DNA of 64,000 bases from Streptomyces malachitofuscus (GCF_014650055.1 NZ_BMUF01000007.1:124001-188000); one strand, 5' to 3'; counted from the stretch's first letter, positions 33,884-42,340 are shown. Notes: generated from the sequence alone by a model not told the origin. Made by a program: numbers and translations.

Positions 33884-35230
33884 ATGGAGTCTCCGGTGTT
33901 CGAGGAATTCGATCCGGCGGGCGACTGCGACTGCCCCGGCTGTGTGCACTGGCGGCGCGTTCTGCCGCATTCCCCCGCCGGCCGTTCCCCGGGGCATCCG
34001 GCGGCGCACAGGACCGCTCTCGTCGTGGCCGCCGTGGCGTCCGCCGCCCTCGGCGCACCCACGTCCCCCGCCCTCGCGGCACCGCCCGCCCAGCAGGCCG
34101 CCGGTCCGGACGTTCGCGCAGGTGACGGCCCCGGGAGCCCACAGGGTCCGACGGCCCCGCTGCACGGCTCCGGCGGCCGGGCGGCCCCTCCAGCCGGCCC
34201 CGCGCGGGCGTCTGCGATCAGCCGCGCGGACATCGTGGCGCGGGCCCGGGACTGGGTCGCGCGGAAGGTCCCGTACAGCGTGTCCGCGTTCTGGTCCGAC
34301 GGATACCGGCAGGACTGTTCGGGTTATGTGTCGATGGCCTGGAACCTGCCCGGGAACGAATGGACCGGAAGCCTCGGAAAATACGCCCAGAGAATCAGCA
34401 AGAACGAACTCCAGCCGGGTGACATGCTGCTGTTCCATAATTCCGCCGACCCCTACAACGGGTCCCACGTCGTCCTTTTCGGCGGCTGGACGGATGCCGC
34501 GCGCTCCCGTTACGTGGCGTACGAGCAGACCCGTCCGCACACCCGCCGCAGGACCACTCCCTACGCCTACTGGAGCAGTTCGGCGCGCTATGTGCCGTAC
34601 CGCTACCGGGGGGTGACCGACGGCGCGGCCGGCGCGGGCACGGCGGCCGCGGGGATCCCGCCGCTCCTGCCGCCCCGTACGCCGTTCCCCGGAGCGGCGT
34701 ATTTCGGCCCCGGCGCGCACAACGAGTACGTCACGGAACTCGGCCGCATGCTCGTGCGGCGCGGTGCCGGGCGCTTCTACGGCGCCCCGCCCGGCCCGCG
34801 CTGGACGGACGCCGACCGCAGGGCGACCCGGGCGTTCCAGGAGGCGCAGGGGTGGCGGGGCGCCGCGGCGGACGGGCTGCCGGGGCCGTTGACCTGGGAG
34901 CTGCTGGTGTCCGGCGAGGGCCGGGACATCCCTACCGGAGCTTCCGCTTCCGGTGCGGCCGAGGGGGCGCCCGCCCCCTTTTCGCACGGGGTGCCCGGCT
35001 ATCCGGGCCGGGCGCCGTTCCGTCCCGGCGCAGAGAACGTCCACGTCACCCGGCTGGGGAGGCAGCTCGTGCTCAAGGGGTTCGGCCGCCATTACAGCGC
35101 CGGGCCGGGGCCGCGCTGGGGCGAGGAGGACCGCCGCAACGTGGAGGCCTTCCAGCGCGCCCAGGGCTGGCGCGGCGGCGCGGCGGACGGCTGTCCGGGC
35201 CCGGAGACCTGGCGGCGGCTCTTCTCATGA
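33884..35230 (+). CDS. NlpC/P60-type secreted protein with two peptidoglycan-binding domains
   Basis: A 448-residue protein. A Cys-rich start (CDCPGC, residues 15-20) is followed by a hydrophobic export or anchor helix (about 45-65) and a Pro/Ala linker. An NlpC/P60-like domain has nucleophile Cys145 in YRQDCSGYVSMAW and His195 in NGSHVVLFGGW. Two copies of a peptidoglycan-binding module each begin PF(P/R)...FGPGA/FRPGAEN and contain R(W)xxxDRR...FQ(E/R)AQGWRG. It probably cuts or remodels cell-wall peptides. The start ATG 33884 has GAGAGGAA upstream. Its stop TGA overlaps an ATG of the SPFH frame, and the pair sits between cslA and the LPMO. Confidence 0.88.
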   Translation: MESPVFEEFDPAGDCDCPGCVHWRRVLPHSPAGRSPGHPAAHRTALVVAAVASAALGAPTSPALAAPPAQQAAGPDVRAGDGPGSPQGPTAPLHGSGGRAAPPAGPARASAISRADIVARARDWVARKVPYSVSAFWSDGYRQDCSGYVSMAWNLPGNEWTGSLGKYAQRISKNELQPGDMLLFHNSADPYNGSHVVLFGGWTDAARSRYVAYEQTRPHTRRRTTPYAYWSSSARYVPYRYRGVTDGAAGAGTAAAGIPPLLPPRTPFPGAAYFGPGAHNEYVTELGRMLVRRGAGRFYGAPPGPRWTDADRRATRAFQEAQGWRGAAADGLPGPLTWELLVSGEGRDIPTGASASGAAEGAPAPFSHGVPGYPGRAPFRPGAENVHVTRLGRQLVLKGFGRHYSAGPGPRWGEEDRRNVEAFQRAQGWRGGAADGCPGPETWRRLFS

Positions 35231-35304
35231 CCCACCCCGGACGCCGTATCCCCGGCGTCCGGGTCCCCGTTGTGACGCATCTGGCGCGGAGGCTGGAGGC
35301 ACGC

Positions 35305-36477
35305 ATGACCACCACGACGTCCCACGTCCCCGAGCACGTCCCCGACCCCGGGGCGCCGGCGGACGGTGCCCGAGCCGTGCGCCCCCCGTGCGGGGAGCCG
35401 GCGGACGGTGCGGCGGCGGCCGGGCGACCGGTGCGGCTCATCCACAGCGAGTCCACCACCGAGATCCCCCTCCATCTGCTCTTCCGTGACGCCCCGGGTC
35501 CGGCACCCGTGCGGCTGCGCCCCGCGGTGGTCGCCCGCCGGTCCGGCGCGGGGCGGGACAAGGAGGAGTCGCCCCGCGCCGCCGCCCCGCGGGTCGACCT
35601 CGACCTCGTGGAGCGTCCCGCCCGGGTGCTGCCCGGGGCCGCGGGGGTGCTCGCCGGGCTGTGCGGGGCGGCCGGGTGCGTGGCGACCTCGTGGTGGGCG
35701 GGGATGCTGCCGCCGTTCGCGGCGGAGGCGCTCGGGCTCACCGTCCGCGCCGGTGCGGCCGGGCCAGGACCCGCGCAGTGGGCGGCGTACGCGGCGGCGG
35801 GGGCCCTCGGGTTGTTCGGGTTCGGGGGGCTGGCCCGCGGGCGGACCGGGCGGGCCTGGGTGCTGGACCTGTTCGGCCGCTACCGGGGGACGGTGCGGCG
35901 GACCGGGCTGCTGTGGGTCAACCCGCTGCTGCTGCGCCGCCGGGTCGATGTGCGGCTGCGGCACTGGCGCGGGGAGCCGATGCAGGCGGCCGACCGGGGC
36001 GGGGTGGCGCTGCGGGTCGCCGTGCTGGTGGCGTGGCGGGTGCGGGACACCGCGCGGGCCACGCTGGGTGTCGAGGACCACGAGGGGTATCTGCGCGCGT
36101 GCGTCGAGGCGGCGCTGCTGCGGGTGCCGGTGGCGGCGCCGGGCTCGGGACGGGGCGCGACGCAGGCGACGGAGGACTCGCTGACCCGGCTGGTGGCGGC
36201 GGACGCCGCGCCGGTGGGGGTGGAGGTGTTCGCGGTGCGGCCGGTGCGGGTGGAGTACGCGCCCGAGGTGGCCGCCGCGATGCACCGGCGCCGGATCGCC
36301 GCGCTGGACGCCCAGCACCGGGCGAGCGTGCTCAGTTCGGTCGTGGATTCGGTGGAGGACACGGTCACCCGGCTCACGATGCGAGGACTCGTGGACCTGG
36401 ACGACTACGAACGCAAGGTGCTGGTGAAGGACCTGACGGTGGCGTTCTGCGCGGGCCGCGGGGAGACCGGGCCGTGA
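35305..36477 (+). CDS. SPFH/Band 7 domain membrane protein
   Basis: A 390-residue protein with a disordered Pro/Ala-rich N-terminus and two membrane segments (around residues 108-130 and 155-170). A Band 7/SPFH domain follows (RYRGTVRRTGLLWVNPLLLRRRVDVRL, then VALRVAVLVAWRVRDTARATLGVEDHEGYL). A helical end (ALDAQHRASVLSSVVDSVEDTVTRL) is typical of oligomerising flotillin-like scaffolds. SPFH proteins organise membrane microdomains. The ATG at 35305 has GGAGGC seven bases upstream. An in-frame ATG at 35227 overlaps the preceding stop as ATGA and would add 26 residues. Placement in the csl locus suggests a scaffold at the tip membrane, an inference. Confidence 0.85.
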   Translation: MTTTTSHVPEHVPDPGAPADGARAVRPPCGEPADGAAAAGRPVRLIHSESTTEIPLHLLFRDAPGPAPVRLRPAVVARRSGAGRDKEESPRAAAPRVDLDLVERPARVLPGAAGVLAGLCGAAGCVATSWWAGMLPPFAAEALGLTVRAGAAGPGPAQWAAYAAAGALGLFGFGGLARGRTGRAWVLDLFGRYRGTVRRTGLLWVNPLLLRRRVDVRLRHWRGEPMQAADRGGVALRVAVLVAWRVRDTARATLGVEDHEGYLRACVEAALLRVPVAAPGSGRGATQATEDSLTRLVAADAAPVGVEVFAVRPVRVEYAPEVAAAMHRRRIAALDAQHRASVLSSVVDSVEDTVTRLTMRGLVDLDDYERKVLVKDLTVAFCAGRGETGP

Positions 36478-36540
36478 ACGGCCGGAGAACAGGGCCTGCG
36501 ATTGGTATGGACATGTTCAGTCCGTGACAATAATCTGAGA

Positions 36541-36556
36541 CTTGGTCTAGACCTAC
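36541..36556. promoter_or_regulatory. DasR-type responsive element upstream of LPMO gene
   Basis: The perfect palindrome GGTCTAGACC (36544-36553), with T/T and C/A context either side, matches the core of the Streptomyces dre (consensus ACTGGTCTAGACCAGT, known from chitinase and N-acetylglucosamine genes controlled by DasR). It lies 46 bases before the start codon, in the promoter zone. Confidence 0.75.
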
Positions 36557-36601
36557 CTGCACGGCTCACTGAAACTCCCCACGTTCTCCAGGAGCGGCAG
36601 C

Positions 36602-37207
36602 ATGCGCACACGGACCAAGCTGTACGCAGCCGCGGTGGGACTGGCCACGACCGGAGCGCTCGTGCTCTCCTCCGGTGGTGCCAGCGGCCACGGCTACACC
36701 GATCTGCCGATCAGCAGGCAGAAGCTCTGCCAGAACGGCGGCGTGACCAACTGCGGCGCCATCCAGTGGGAGCCGCAGAGCGTCGAGGGCCCGAAGGGCT
36801 TCCCCGCCTCCGGTCCCGCCGACGGCCGGCTCTGCTCGGCCAACAACACCCGGTTCGGCCAGCTCGACAGCCCGCGGACCCCGTCGGGCGGGGCTTGGCC
36901 CACGACCCGCGTGTCGGGCGGCCAGAACTACACCTTCCGGTGGCAGTTCACGGCCATGCACGCCACGACCGACTTCAAGTACTACGTCACCAAGCCGGGC
37001 TGGAACCAGAACCACGCCCTGTCCCGGTCCGACCTCAACCTCACGCCGTTCCTGACGGTGCCCTACAACGGTCAGCGTCCGCCGGGGACCCTCTCGCACA
37101 GCGGCCGCCTGCCGTCCGGCCTCAGCGGCCACCACGTGATCCTCGCGGTGTGGACCGTGCATGACACGGGCAACGCGTTCTACGCCTGCTCCGACGTCAC
37201 GTTCTGA
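36602..37207 (+). CDS. lpmP: AA10 lytic polysaccharide monooxygenase (LpmP-like)
   Basis: A 201-residue secreted copper enzyme. The signal peptide (residues 1-29) ends in GGASG, leaving His30 as the mature N-terminus (HGYTDLPISRQ). The second ligand of the histidine brace is His120 (FTAMHATTDF), with axial Phe193 (DTGNAFYACSDVTF). Cys pairs Cys43/Cys51 and Cys78/Cys196 are plausible disulfides. The absence of a binding module and the compact size match the csl-linked LPMO of S. coelicolor/lividans. It would open crystalline chitin or glycan at the cell surface. A DasR-type site precedes it and a terminator follows. The start is ATG 36602 with CAGGAG upstream. Confidence 0.95.
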   Translation: MRTRTKLYAAAVGLATTGALVLSSGGASGHGYTDLPISRQKLCQNGGVTNCGAIQWEPQSVEGPKGFPASGPADGRLCSANNTRFGQLDSPRTPSGGAWPTTRVSGGQNYTFRWQFTAMHATTDFKYYVTKPGWNQNHALSRSDLNLTPFLTVPYNGQRPPGTLSHSGRLPSGLSGHHVILAVWTVHDTGNAFYACSDVTF

Positions 37208-37234
37208 GCGCCGCCCGGACGACCGAGCACGTCA

Positions 37235-37264
37235 AAGGGCCTCTCGCTCCCACGAGAGGCCCTT
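37235..37264. terminator. Bidirectional hairpin between LPMO and tRNA-Lys
   Basis: AAGGGCCTCTCG (37235-37246) pairs perfectly with CGAGAGGCCCTT (37253-37264). It stands 27 bases after the LPMO stop and five bases past the minus-strand tRNA end, so it can serve both. Confidence 0.85.
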
Positions 37265-37269
37265 CAGGG

Positions 37270-37343
37270 TGCGCCGCCAGGGACTCGAACCCCGGACCCG
37301 CTGATTAAGAGTCAGCTGCTCTAACCAACTGAGCTAGCGGCGC
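37270..37343 (-). tRNA. tRNA-Lys (anticodon CTT), copy 2
   Basis: The 74-base sequence is identical to the copy at 33616-33689 and lies on the same strand 3.6 kb away. It sits between the LPMO gene and the IclR regulator. Confidence 0.97.
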
Positions 37344-37430
37344 ATGACTCCCGCCGTCCGCTTCCGCGGGCGGCGACGGAGAAAATACTACCTGGTCCGA
37401 GGGGATGCTTCCGACCGCCGCCCGCGGAGC

Positions 37431-38189
37431 CTAGATCGTCAGCGAGAGCAGCACCGGGGCCGCGTTGCGGTTCAGGGTGTCCGCGGCCTGTCGCAGCCGG
37501 TGGGCGTGCTGGACCGGGAGGGACAGCGCCAGACAGCCCACCGAGGAGCCGGCCGTGATCGGGACGGCCGCGCAGACCGTGCCGACCGCGTACTCCTGCA
37601 GGTCCAGGACCGGCACCGTGGGCGGCTGTGACGCCAGCCGGGACAGCAGCAGCCGGTCACTGGTGATGGTGCGGGAGGTGAGCCGGGCCATCTTGTGCCG
37701 GGCGAGATGGTCGCGCCGGCCGTCGTGGTCGAGCTGGGTGAGCAGGCTCTTGCCCACCGCCGTGGCGTGCGCCGAGAAGCGGAAGTCCACCCACTCGTTG
37801 ACCTTCGGGGTGGCCGGGCTGTCGGCGTACTGGGTGACCCTGACCTCGCCGTCGATGTACCGGCTGAGGTAGACGGCGGCGCCCACGGAGTCGCGCAGCC
37901 GGTCCAGGGTGTGCTGGAGCTTGTCGCGCAGCGCCCGGTCGTGTCCTTCGGCGGAACCGAGGCGGGCGAAGGCCGCTCCGGTGACGTACGCGCCGTCGGC
38001 GAGCTGCTCGACGTAGGCCTCGCGGCGCAGCATCCGCAGGAGGGTGGTCAGCCGCTCCGTGCCGAGGCCGGTCTCGCGGGCGAGTTCGGTGTCGTTGACT
38101 CCTGTGGTGTGCCGCGCCACCGTCTCCAGGACGCGCAACGCGTCCTGGACCGAGTGGTACGACGCGGTCGGCTCGTGCCTCAGCGCCAC
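37431..38189 (-). CDS. IclR-family transcriptional regulator
   Basis: A 252-residue regulator with an N-terminal winged HTH (SVQDALRVLETVARHTTGVNDTEL; ETGLGTERLTTLLRMLRRE, residues about 12-55). The C-terminal IclR effector domain contains FRFSAHATAVGKSLL (the conserved AxGKA-type loop) and YAVGTVCAAVPI. The GTG start (38187-38189) is chosen for AGGGGGA just upstream; the frame is open further but unsupported. IclR proteins answer to small organic acids. Its closeness to the ehu-type catabolic genes makes it a candidate regulator of them. An 11-base inverted repeat lies in its own promoter region. Confidence 0.9.
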   Translation of the reverse strand: MALRHEPTASYHSVQDALRVLETVARHTTGVNDTELARETGLGTERLTTLLRMLRREAYVEQLADGAYVTGAAFARLGSAEGHDRALRDKLQHTLDRLRDSVGAAVYLSRYIDGEVRVTQYADSPATPKVNEWVDFRFSAHATAVGKSLLTQLDHDGRRDHLARHKMARLTSRTITSDRLLLSRLASQPPTVPVLDLQEYAVGTVCAAVPITAGSSVGCLALSLPVQHAHRLRQAADTLNRNAAPVLLSLTI

Positions 38190-38213
38190 GGTTTCCCCCT
38201 GCGCTCGCTCTTG

Positions 38214-38296
38214 GGGCCGCAATCCGGTCAGCGAATCCCCTCCACGATAGCCGTCAAACGGCCTCTGGGAAGCGGGGGTTGACAAGATTGCGGCCC
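38214..38296 (-). promoter_or_regulatory. Paired 11-bp inverted repeat upstream of iclR gene
   Basis: GGGCCGCAATC (38214-38224) and its exact reverse complement GATTGCGGCCC (38286-38296) stand 61 bases apart upstream of the IclR start. Two spaced sites could support looping or cooperative autoregulation. The link to IclR is inferred from position only. Confidence 0.45.
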
Positions 38297-38408
38297 TCTC
38301 AACTGCGGCGCCGGCCCGCTGGCATATGCCGGAGGAATGGCCCACCGTTGTGACGTGGGTCATCGGCCCCGCGCGTCGCGGTTCCCCCTCCCGCCGGGGC
38401 GATTCCGC

Positions 38409-38861
38409 TCAGGAAGTGGAGCTGAACTTCGGGTCGCCGCCGGTGCCGAGGAGGGTGCCGCCCTCCCACAGGCCGATCTCCCAGTAGATGGTGGAGTTCT
38501 CCGGGATCTCGTCGTGGAAGCTGTCACACACCTGCCAGCCCGCCGCGGAGCCGCCGTGCTCGTAACAGCGGAAGTTGTCGCCGGTCCGGTTCACCGTGCC
38601 GCGCACCTCGATGTGGTGGCCGTCGGCGAGGGTGTCCCGGACGTAGAACTTGTCGCCGTAGGGGCGGAAGCAGGCCAGACCGGCCGTCGCGCGAGGATTC
38701 TCGTAACCGGTGACCTCGTTGCAGTTGGCGTCGAGTGTCGGGGAGGTCGACGTGCTGGAGGCCCGCTCCGAGTAGAGGGTGGCCGCGGAGGCGGAGGTGC
38801 CGAGAAGGGCGACGAGTGAGAACGCGGTGGTGGCGACGAGCACTGGGGTGGTGAATCTCAC
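38409..38861 (-). CDS. Small secreted four-cysteine protein
   Basis: A 150-residue protein with a Sec signal (VRFTTPVLVATTAFSLVALLGTSASAA). The mature domain has four Cys (Cys45, Cys62, Cys96 and Cys109 in the chosen frame), likely forming two disulfides. Features are ARATAGLACFRPYGDKFYV, DGHHIEVRGTVNR and GWQVCDSFHDEIPENSTIYWEI, a beta-rich pattern. The start is GTG 38859-38861 with AGGAG eleven bases upstream; another GTG four codons earlier is possible. It resembles small secreted Streptomyces proteins of unknown role. Confidence 0.7.
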   Translation of the reverse strand: MRFTTPVLVATTAFSLVALLGTSASAATLYSERASSTSTSPTLDANCNEVTGYENPRATAGLACFRPYGDKFYVRDTLADGHHIEVRGTVNRTGDNFRCYEHGGSAAGWQVCDSFHDEIPENSTIYWEIGLWEGGTLLGTGGDPKFSSTS

Positions 38862-39024
38862 TGGGTGGTTCACTCCTGGGGTGTGAAGGGGTGGTTCCCG
38901 GACACCCGCCCGGTCCACGGGGCGGCGGGCGGACTTCCGCGCCGGCCCGTGGAGTGACGAGTGCGATATGACGTGTTCATTACAATATAGAGGGATTCGC
39001 GTCACTGTAAGGCGGTTCTCGGAC

Positions 39025-39077
39025 ACACGTCATCGGGAACCGGCCCCGCCAACACGTCGTCGGGAACCGGCCCCGCC
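39025..39077. repeat. 26-bp tandem duplication in intergenic region
   Basis: Bases 39025-39050 and 39052-39077 are the same 26-mer (starting ACACGTC, ending CGGCCCCGCC) with one mismatch, separated by one base. It lies in the 323-base gap between the secreted-protein gene and ehuA. The gap also contains an A/T-rich promoter-like block near 38966-39010. Nothing else is evident there. Confidence 0.8.
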
Positions 39078-39184
39078 CGCCCGGTACGGGGCGCACGCAC
39101 CGCGCGTCGTGCCACCGCCCCGTCCGACTCGAAGTCGCACGGGGCGGTGGCCTGCGGTGGGTGGCGAGGCCGGCGGGCCCGCGG

Positions 39185-39979
39185 TCAGAGCACCGCGCTC
39201 AGGAATTCCCTGGTGCGGTCGTGCTCCGGCTCGCTGAAGATCTTCTCCGGGGTGCCGGTCTCGATGACCCGGCCGGAGTCGAACATCAGGACCGTGTCGG
39301 AGATGTCCCGGGCGAAGTTCATCTCGTGGGTCACGCAGAGCATGGTGATGTCCGTGCTGCGGGCGATGTCCCGCAGCAGGTCCAGGACGCCCGCGACCAG
39401 CTCCGGGTCGAGGGCCGAGGTCACCTCGTCCAGCAGCAGCACCTTGGGCTGCATCGCCAGCGCGCGGGCGATCGCCACCCGCTGCTGCTGGCCGCCGGAG
39501 AGCTGGGCCGGGTGCGCGTCGCACTTGTCGGCCAGACCCACCATGTCCAGCAGGCCCTTGGCCCGCTCCACCGCCTCGTCCTTGGACATGCCGAGGACGG
39601 TGACCGGCGCCTCGGTGATGTTCCGCAGCACGGTCATGTTCGGGAAGAGGTTGAACTGCTGGAAGACCATGCCGATCTTCTTGCGGACCTCCCTGACCTC
39701 CTTGTCGGAGGCCGGGAACAGCTTCTGCCCGTCGACCGTGATCGTGCCCTCGTCAGGCTTGAGCAGGGTCATCAGCAGCCGCAGGATCGTCGTCTTGCCC
39801 GATCCGGACGGCCCGATCAGGGTGACGTGCTTCCCGGCGTCCACCGAGAAGTCGAGGTGGTCGAGGACGGTGTTGCTGCCGAACCGCTTGGTGACCTGTT
39901 CCAGCCGGATCAGCTCCCCGCCGCCGGCCGCGGCCTTCTTCTCGGGATTGGGCAGGGTCTCGGGGGTGTCAGTGGACAA
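39185..39979 (-). CDS. ehuA: Polar amino acid / ectoine-type ABC transporter ATPase
   Basis: A 264-residue ATPase of the polar amino-acid importer family. Walker A is GPSGSGKT (56-63), followed by the Q-loop VFQQFNLFPNMTVL, the ABC signature LSGGQQQRVAIARAL, Walker B KVLLLDEVTSALDPE and the H-loop VTHEMNFARDI. The TTG start (39977-39979) is chosen for GGAG seven bases upstream; it overlaps the permease stop by eleven bases. Gene order (binding protein, two permeases, ATPase) and similarity fit the ehuBCDA ectoine/hydroxyectoine importer, but related amino-acid importers look alike. Confidence 0.9.
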   Translation of the reverse strand: MSTDTPETLPNPEKKAAAGGGELIRLEQVTKRFGSNTVLDHLDFSVDAGKHVTLIGPSGSGKTTILRLLMTLLKPDEGTITVDGQKLFPASDKEVREVRKKIGMVFQQFNLFPNMTVLRNITEAPVTVLGMSKDEAVERAKGLLDMVGLADKCDAHPAQLSGGQQQRVAIARALAMQPKVLLLDEVTSALDPELVAGVLDLLRDIARSTDITMLCVTHEMNFARDISDTVLMFDSGRVIETGTPEKIFSEPEHDRTREFLSAVL

Positions 39980-40619
39980 GGCGTCGCTCCAGGGCTCGCA
40001 AGGCAAGGGAGGCCAGGTAGGAAATGACGATGAAGGCCACGCCGATCACCGTCAGGGGCTCGGTGAACTGGAAGGTCTCACGGGCGAAGAGCTGTGCCTC
40101 GCCGAGCATCTCCAGCACGGTGATCGCCATCAGGATCGGGGTGTCCTTCAGCATGGCGATGACGTAGTTGCCGAGGGCCGGGACGACACGGCGGATCGCC
40201 TGCGGCAGGATCACCGCCGTCCAGGTCCGGCGCAGCGGCAGATTGAGGGCCGTGGCGGCCTCCCACTGACCCACCGGAACGGCCTCGATGCCGGCCCGGT
40301 ACACCTGCATCGTGTACGTCGAGTAGTGCAGGCCGATGCCGACCACACCGGTGGTCAGCGCGGAGAAGGTCAGCCCCCACTCGGGCATCACGTAGAAGAG
40401 GAAGAACAGCTGCACCAGCAGCGGCGTGTTCCGGATGAACTCGGTGACCGTGCCGACGGGCCAGGTGACCCAGCGCGAGGGCACCCGCATCAGCAGCGCC
40501 CACACCAGGCCCAGCACGAAGGAGATCACCGAGCCGATGGCCAGGACCTGCAGGGTGACCAGCAGTCCGTCCCAGAAGTGCGGCATGAAGTCGGCGACCG
40601 CGCCCCAGTCCCAGTTCAC
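39969..40619 (-). CDS. ehuD: ABC transporter permease, EhuD-like
   Basis: A 216-residue permease of the HisM/GlnP family with about five membrane helices. It carries the EAA-loop signature EAATALNLPLRRTWTAVILPQAIRRV. The GTG start (40617-40619) overlaps the ehuC stop as GTGA. It begins VNWDWGAVADFMPHFWDGLLVTL, like ehuD proteins. It should pair with EhuC in a heterodimeric channel. Confidence 0.88.
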   Translation of the reverse strand: MNWDWGAVADFMPHFWDGLLVTLQVLAIGSVISFVLGLVWALLMRVPSRWVTWPVGTVTEFIRNTPLLVQLFFLFYVMPEWGLTFSALTTGVVGIGLHYSTYTMQVYRAGIEAVPVGQWEAATALNLPLRRTWTAVILPQAIRRVVPALGNYVIAMLKDTPILMAITVLEMLGEAQLFARETFQFTEPLTVIGVAFIVISYLASLALRALERRLVH

Positions 40620-41326
40620 GAGACACCTCCCACACCCGTGACCTCGGGCTGCCGCGCGGCTCCGGCGCCGGCCCGGGGCTCCTTGCCCACCCCTGCCTTC
40701 AGCTTCTTCTCCAGACCCCGCATGCCCCGGGTGAGGAGGAAGGCGATGACGAAGTAGATGAGCAGGATGTACGTGTAGATCTCCGCGCTCTCCTGCAGAG
40801 CCAGGCGCACCAGGTTCCCGCTGAACGCCAGGTCGCCCATGCCCATGAGGGACACCAGCGCGGTGCCCTTCAGCAGCTCGATCAGGAGGTTGGAGAACGG
40901 CGGGATCATCTCCGGCACCGCCTGCGGCAGCAGGATCAGCCGCATCCGCTGCCACGGGGTGAAGCTCAGGGCGATGCCGCCCTCACGCTGCGCCGGGTCG
41001 ACGGCCGCGATCGCGCCGCGCACGATCTCCGCGCCGTACGCCCCGTAGGTGAGGCCCAGCGCGAGCGTTCCCGCCCACATCGGCACCAGCTGCCAGCCGA
41101 AGCTCAGCGGCAGCACGAAGTAGATCCAGAAGATCATGATCAGCGCGGAGGTCCCGCGGAACACCGTCGTGTACAGGGCCGCGAGGAAGCGGACCGCCCG
41201 CGACTGATGCGTGCGGGCCACGCCGACGACGAACGCGACCACCGCGCCCAGCAGGGCGCTGAAGACGAGCAGCTGGACGGTCGTCCAGATGCCTCTGAGG
41301 ACCAGTTCCCAGAGTCCGGATGTCAT
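40616..41326 (-). CDS. ehuC: ABC transporter permease, EhuC-like
   Basis: A 236-residue permease of the same family with about five helices and the EAA-type loop REGGIALSFTPWQRMRLILLPQAVPEMIPPF. Its ATG (41324-41326) overlaps the stop of the binding-protein gene as ATGA. The C-terminal 35 residues are a charged, Gly/Ala-rich cytosolic tail. Confidence 0.88.
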   Translation of the reverse strand: MTSGLWELVLRGIWTTVQLLVFSALLGAVVAFVVGVARTHQSRAVRFLAALYTTVFRGTSALIMIFWIYFVLPLSFGWQLVPMWAGTLALGLTYGAYGAEIVRGAIAAVDPAQREGGIALSFTPWQRMRLILLPQAVPEMIPPFSNLLIELLKGTALVSLMGMGDLAFSGNLVRLALQESAEIYTYILLIYFVIAFLLTRGMRGLEKKLKAGVGKEPRAGAGAARQPEVTGVGGVS

Positions 41327-42243
41327 CCGCAGAGCTCCTTCGCGGTCATGTCCGTCATCTCGTTCTCGGTGAACCCGAAGGGCTTGAGAATCCGGAGCAG
41401 CTCGCCGCTGTCCTTGAGCTTGTGCAGCTCCCGGTTGAAGGCGTCACGCAGGTTGCTCTCGCTCGGCCGGAAGGCGAAGGCGCCGCCGTCGACGTGCGGC
41501 TTGCCGCCGACGATCGGCTTGAACGGCTCGGTCACCTCGGCCTTGGCGGACTTCTTCACCACTTCCCGGGTGGTCAGCGCCGTACCGGCGAAGACGTCAG
41601 CGCGCCCGGTCTCGACCGCGTTCAGCCCGGCCACCTGGTCCGGCACGATCAGGATGTCGCCCCGGTCGTAACCGGCCTCCACGGCGTACGCGATCTCCGC
41701 GTAGCCGGTGCCGGTCGCGAACTTGGCCTTCTTCTCGACGACGTCCTTGTAGTCCCGCAGACCCAGCGGGTTGCCCTTGCGGACGATGAACGAGTCGAGC
41801 ATCTGGTAATCGGGGTCCGAGAAGATGACCTGCTCGCACCGCTCGGGGTTGATGTACATCCCGGCGGCCACGATGTCGAACTGCTGGGAGTTCAGGCCCG
41901 GAATGAGGGAACCGAACTCGGTGGGCACCGGCTGGACCCGGTCCACTCCCAGCCGTTTGAAGATGACCTTCGCCAACTCCGGCGCCTCACCGGTCAGCTC
42001 GCCGTTCTTGTCGATGTAGCCGAAGGGGATCTCACCGGCTATGCCGAGCCGGGCGACGCCCTGCGCGCGCAGACGGTCCAGCAGCTCACCCCCTTCGGTG
42101 TCCGAGGCGGTGGCCACGCGTGAGCATCCCGTCGCCGCGAGCGCGCCGAGCGCCGCGACCCCCGCGAGCAGCGACCGGCGGGAGGGTCCGGATATGCGGT
42201 CACGCCCGACCGCGGGCGGCATTCTGTCTGGTGGTGAAGCCAT
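41323..42243 (-). CDS. ehuB: ABC transporter substrate-binding lipoprotein, EhuB-like
   Basis: A 306-residue solute-binding protein of the SBP_bac_3 family. A twin-arginine-like start (SRRSLLAG, residues 21-28) and lipobox AATGC (Cys40) suggest Tat- or Sec-exported lipoprotein anchoring. The domain shows ARLGIAGEIPFGYIDKNGELTG, the DIVAAGMYINPERCEQVIFSDP hinge block and GRADVFAGTALTTREVV. These match ectoine/hydroxyectoine-binding EhuB as I know it. It is the first gene of the importer operon and is divergent from the DUF3830 gene. Ligand identity is not proven. Confidence 0.88.
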   Translation of the reverse strand: MASPPDRMPPAVGRDRISGPSRRSLLAGVAALGALAATGCSRVATASDTEGGELLDRLRAQGVARLGIAGEIPFGYIDKNGELTGEAPELAKVIFKRLGVDRVQPVPTEFGSLIPGLNSQQFDIVAAGMYINPERCEQVIFSDPDYQMLDSFIVRKGNPLGLRDYKDVVEKKAKFATGTGYAEIAYAVEAGYDRGDILIVPDQVAGLNAVETGRADVFAGTALTTREVVKKSAKAEVTEPFKPIVGGKPHVDGGAFAFRPSESNLRDAFNRELHKLKDSGELLRILKPFGFTENEMTDMTAKELCG

Positions 42244-42340
42244 GGCGGCGCGGCTACCCGAAGCGATGCGAGTTATTCCGGCCAGTTTCGGCCCCGTTCG
42301 GCGGTCGGGCGGTCTTGACCCGCGCGGGACCATGGGGGAC

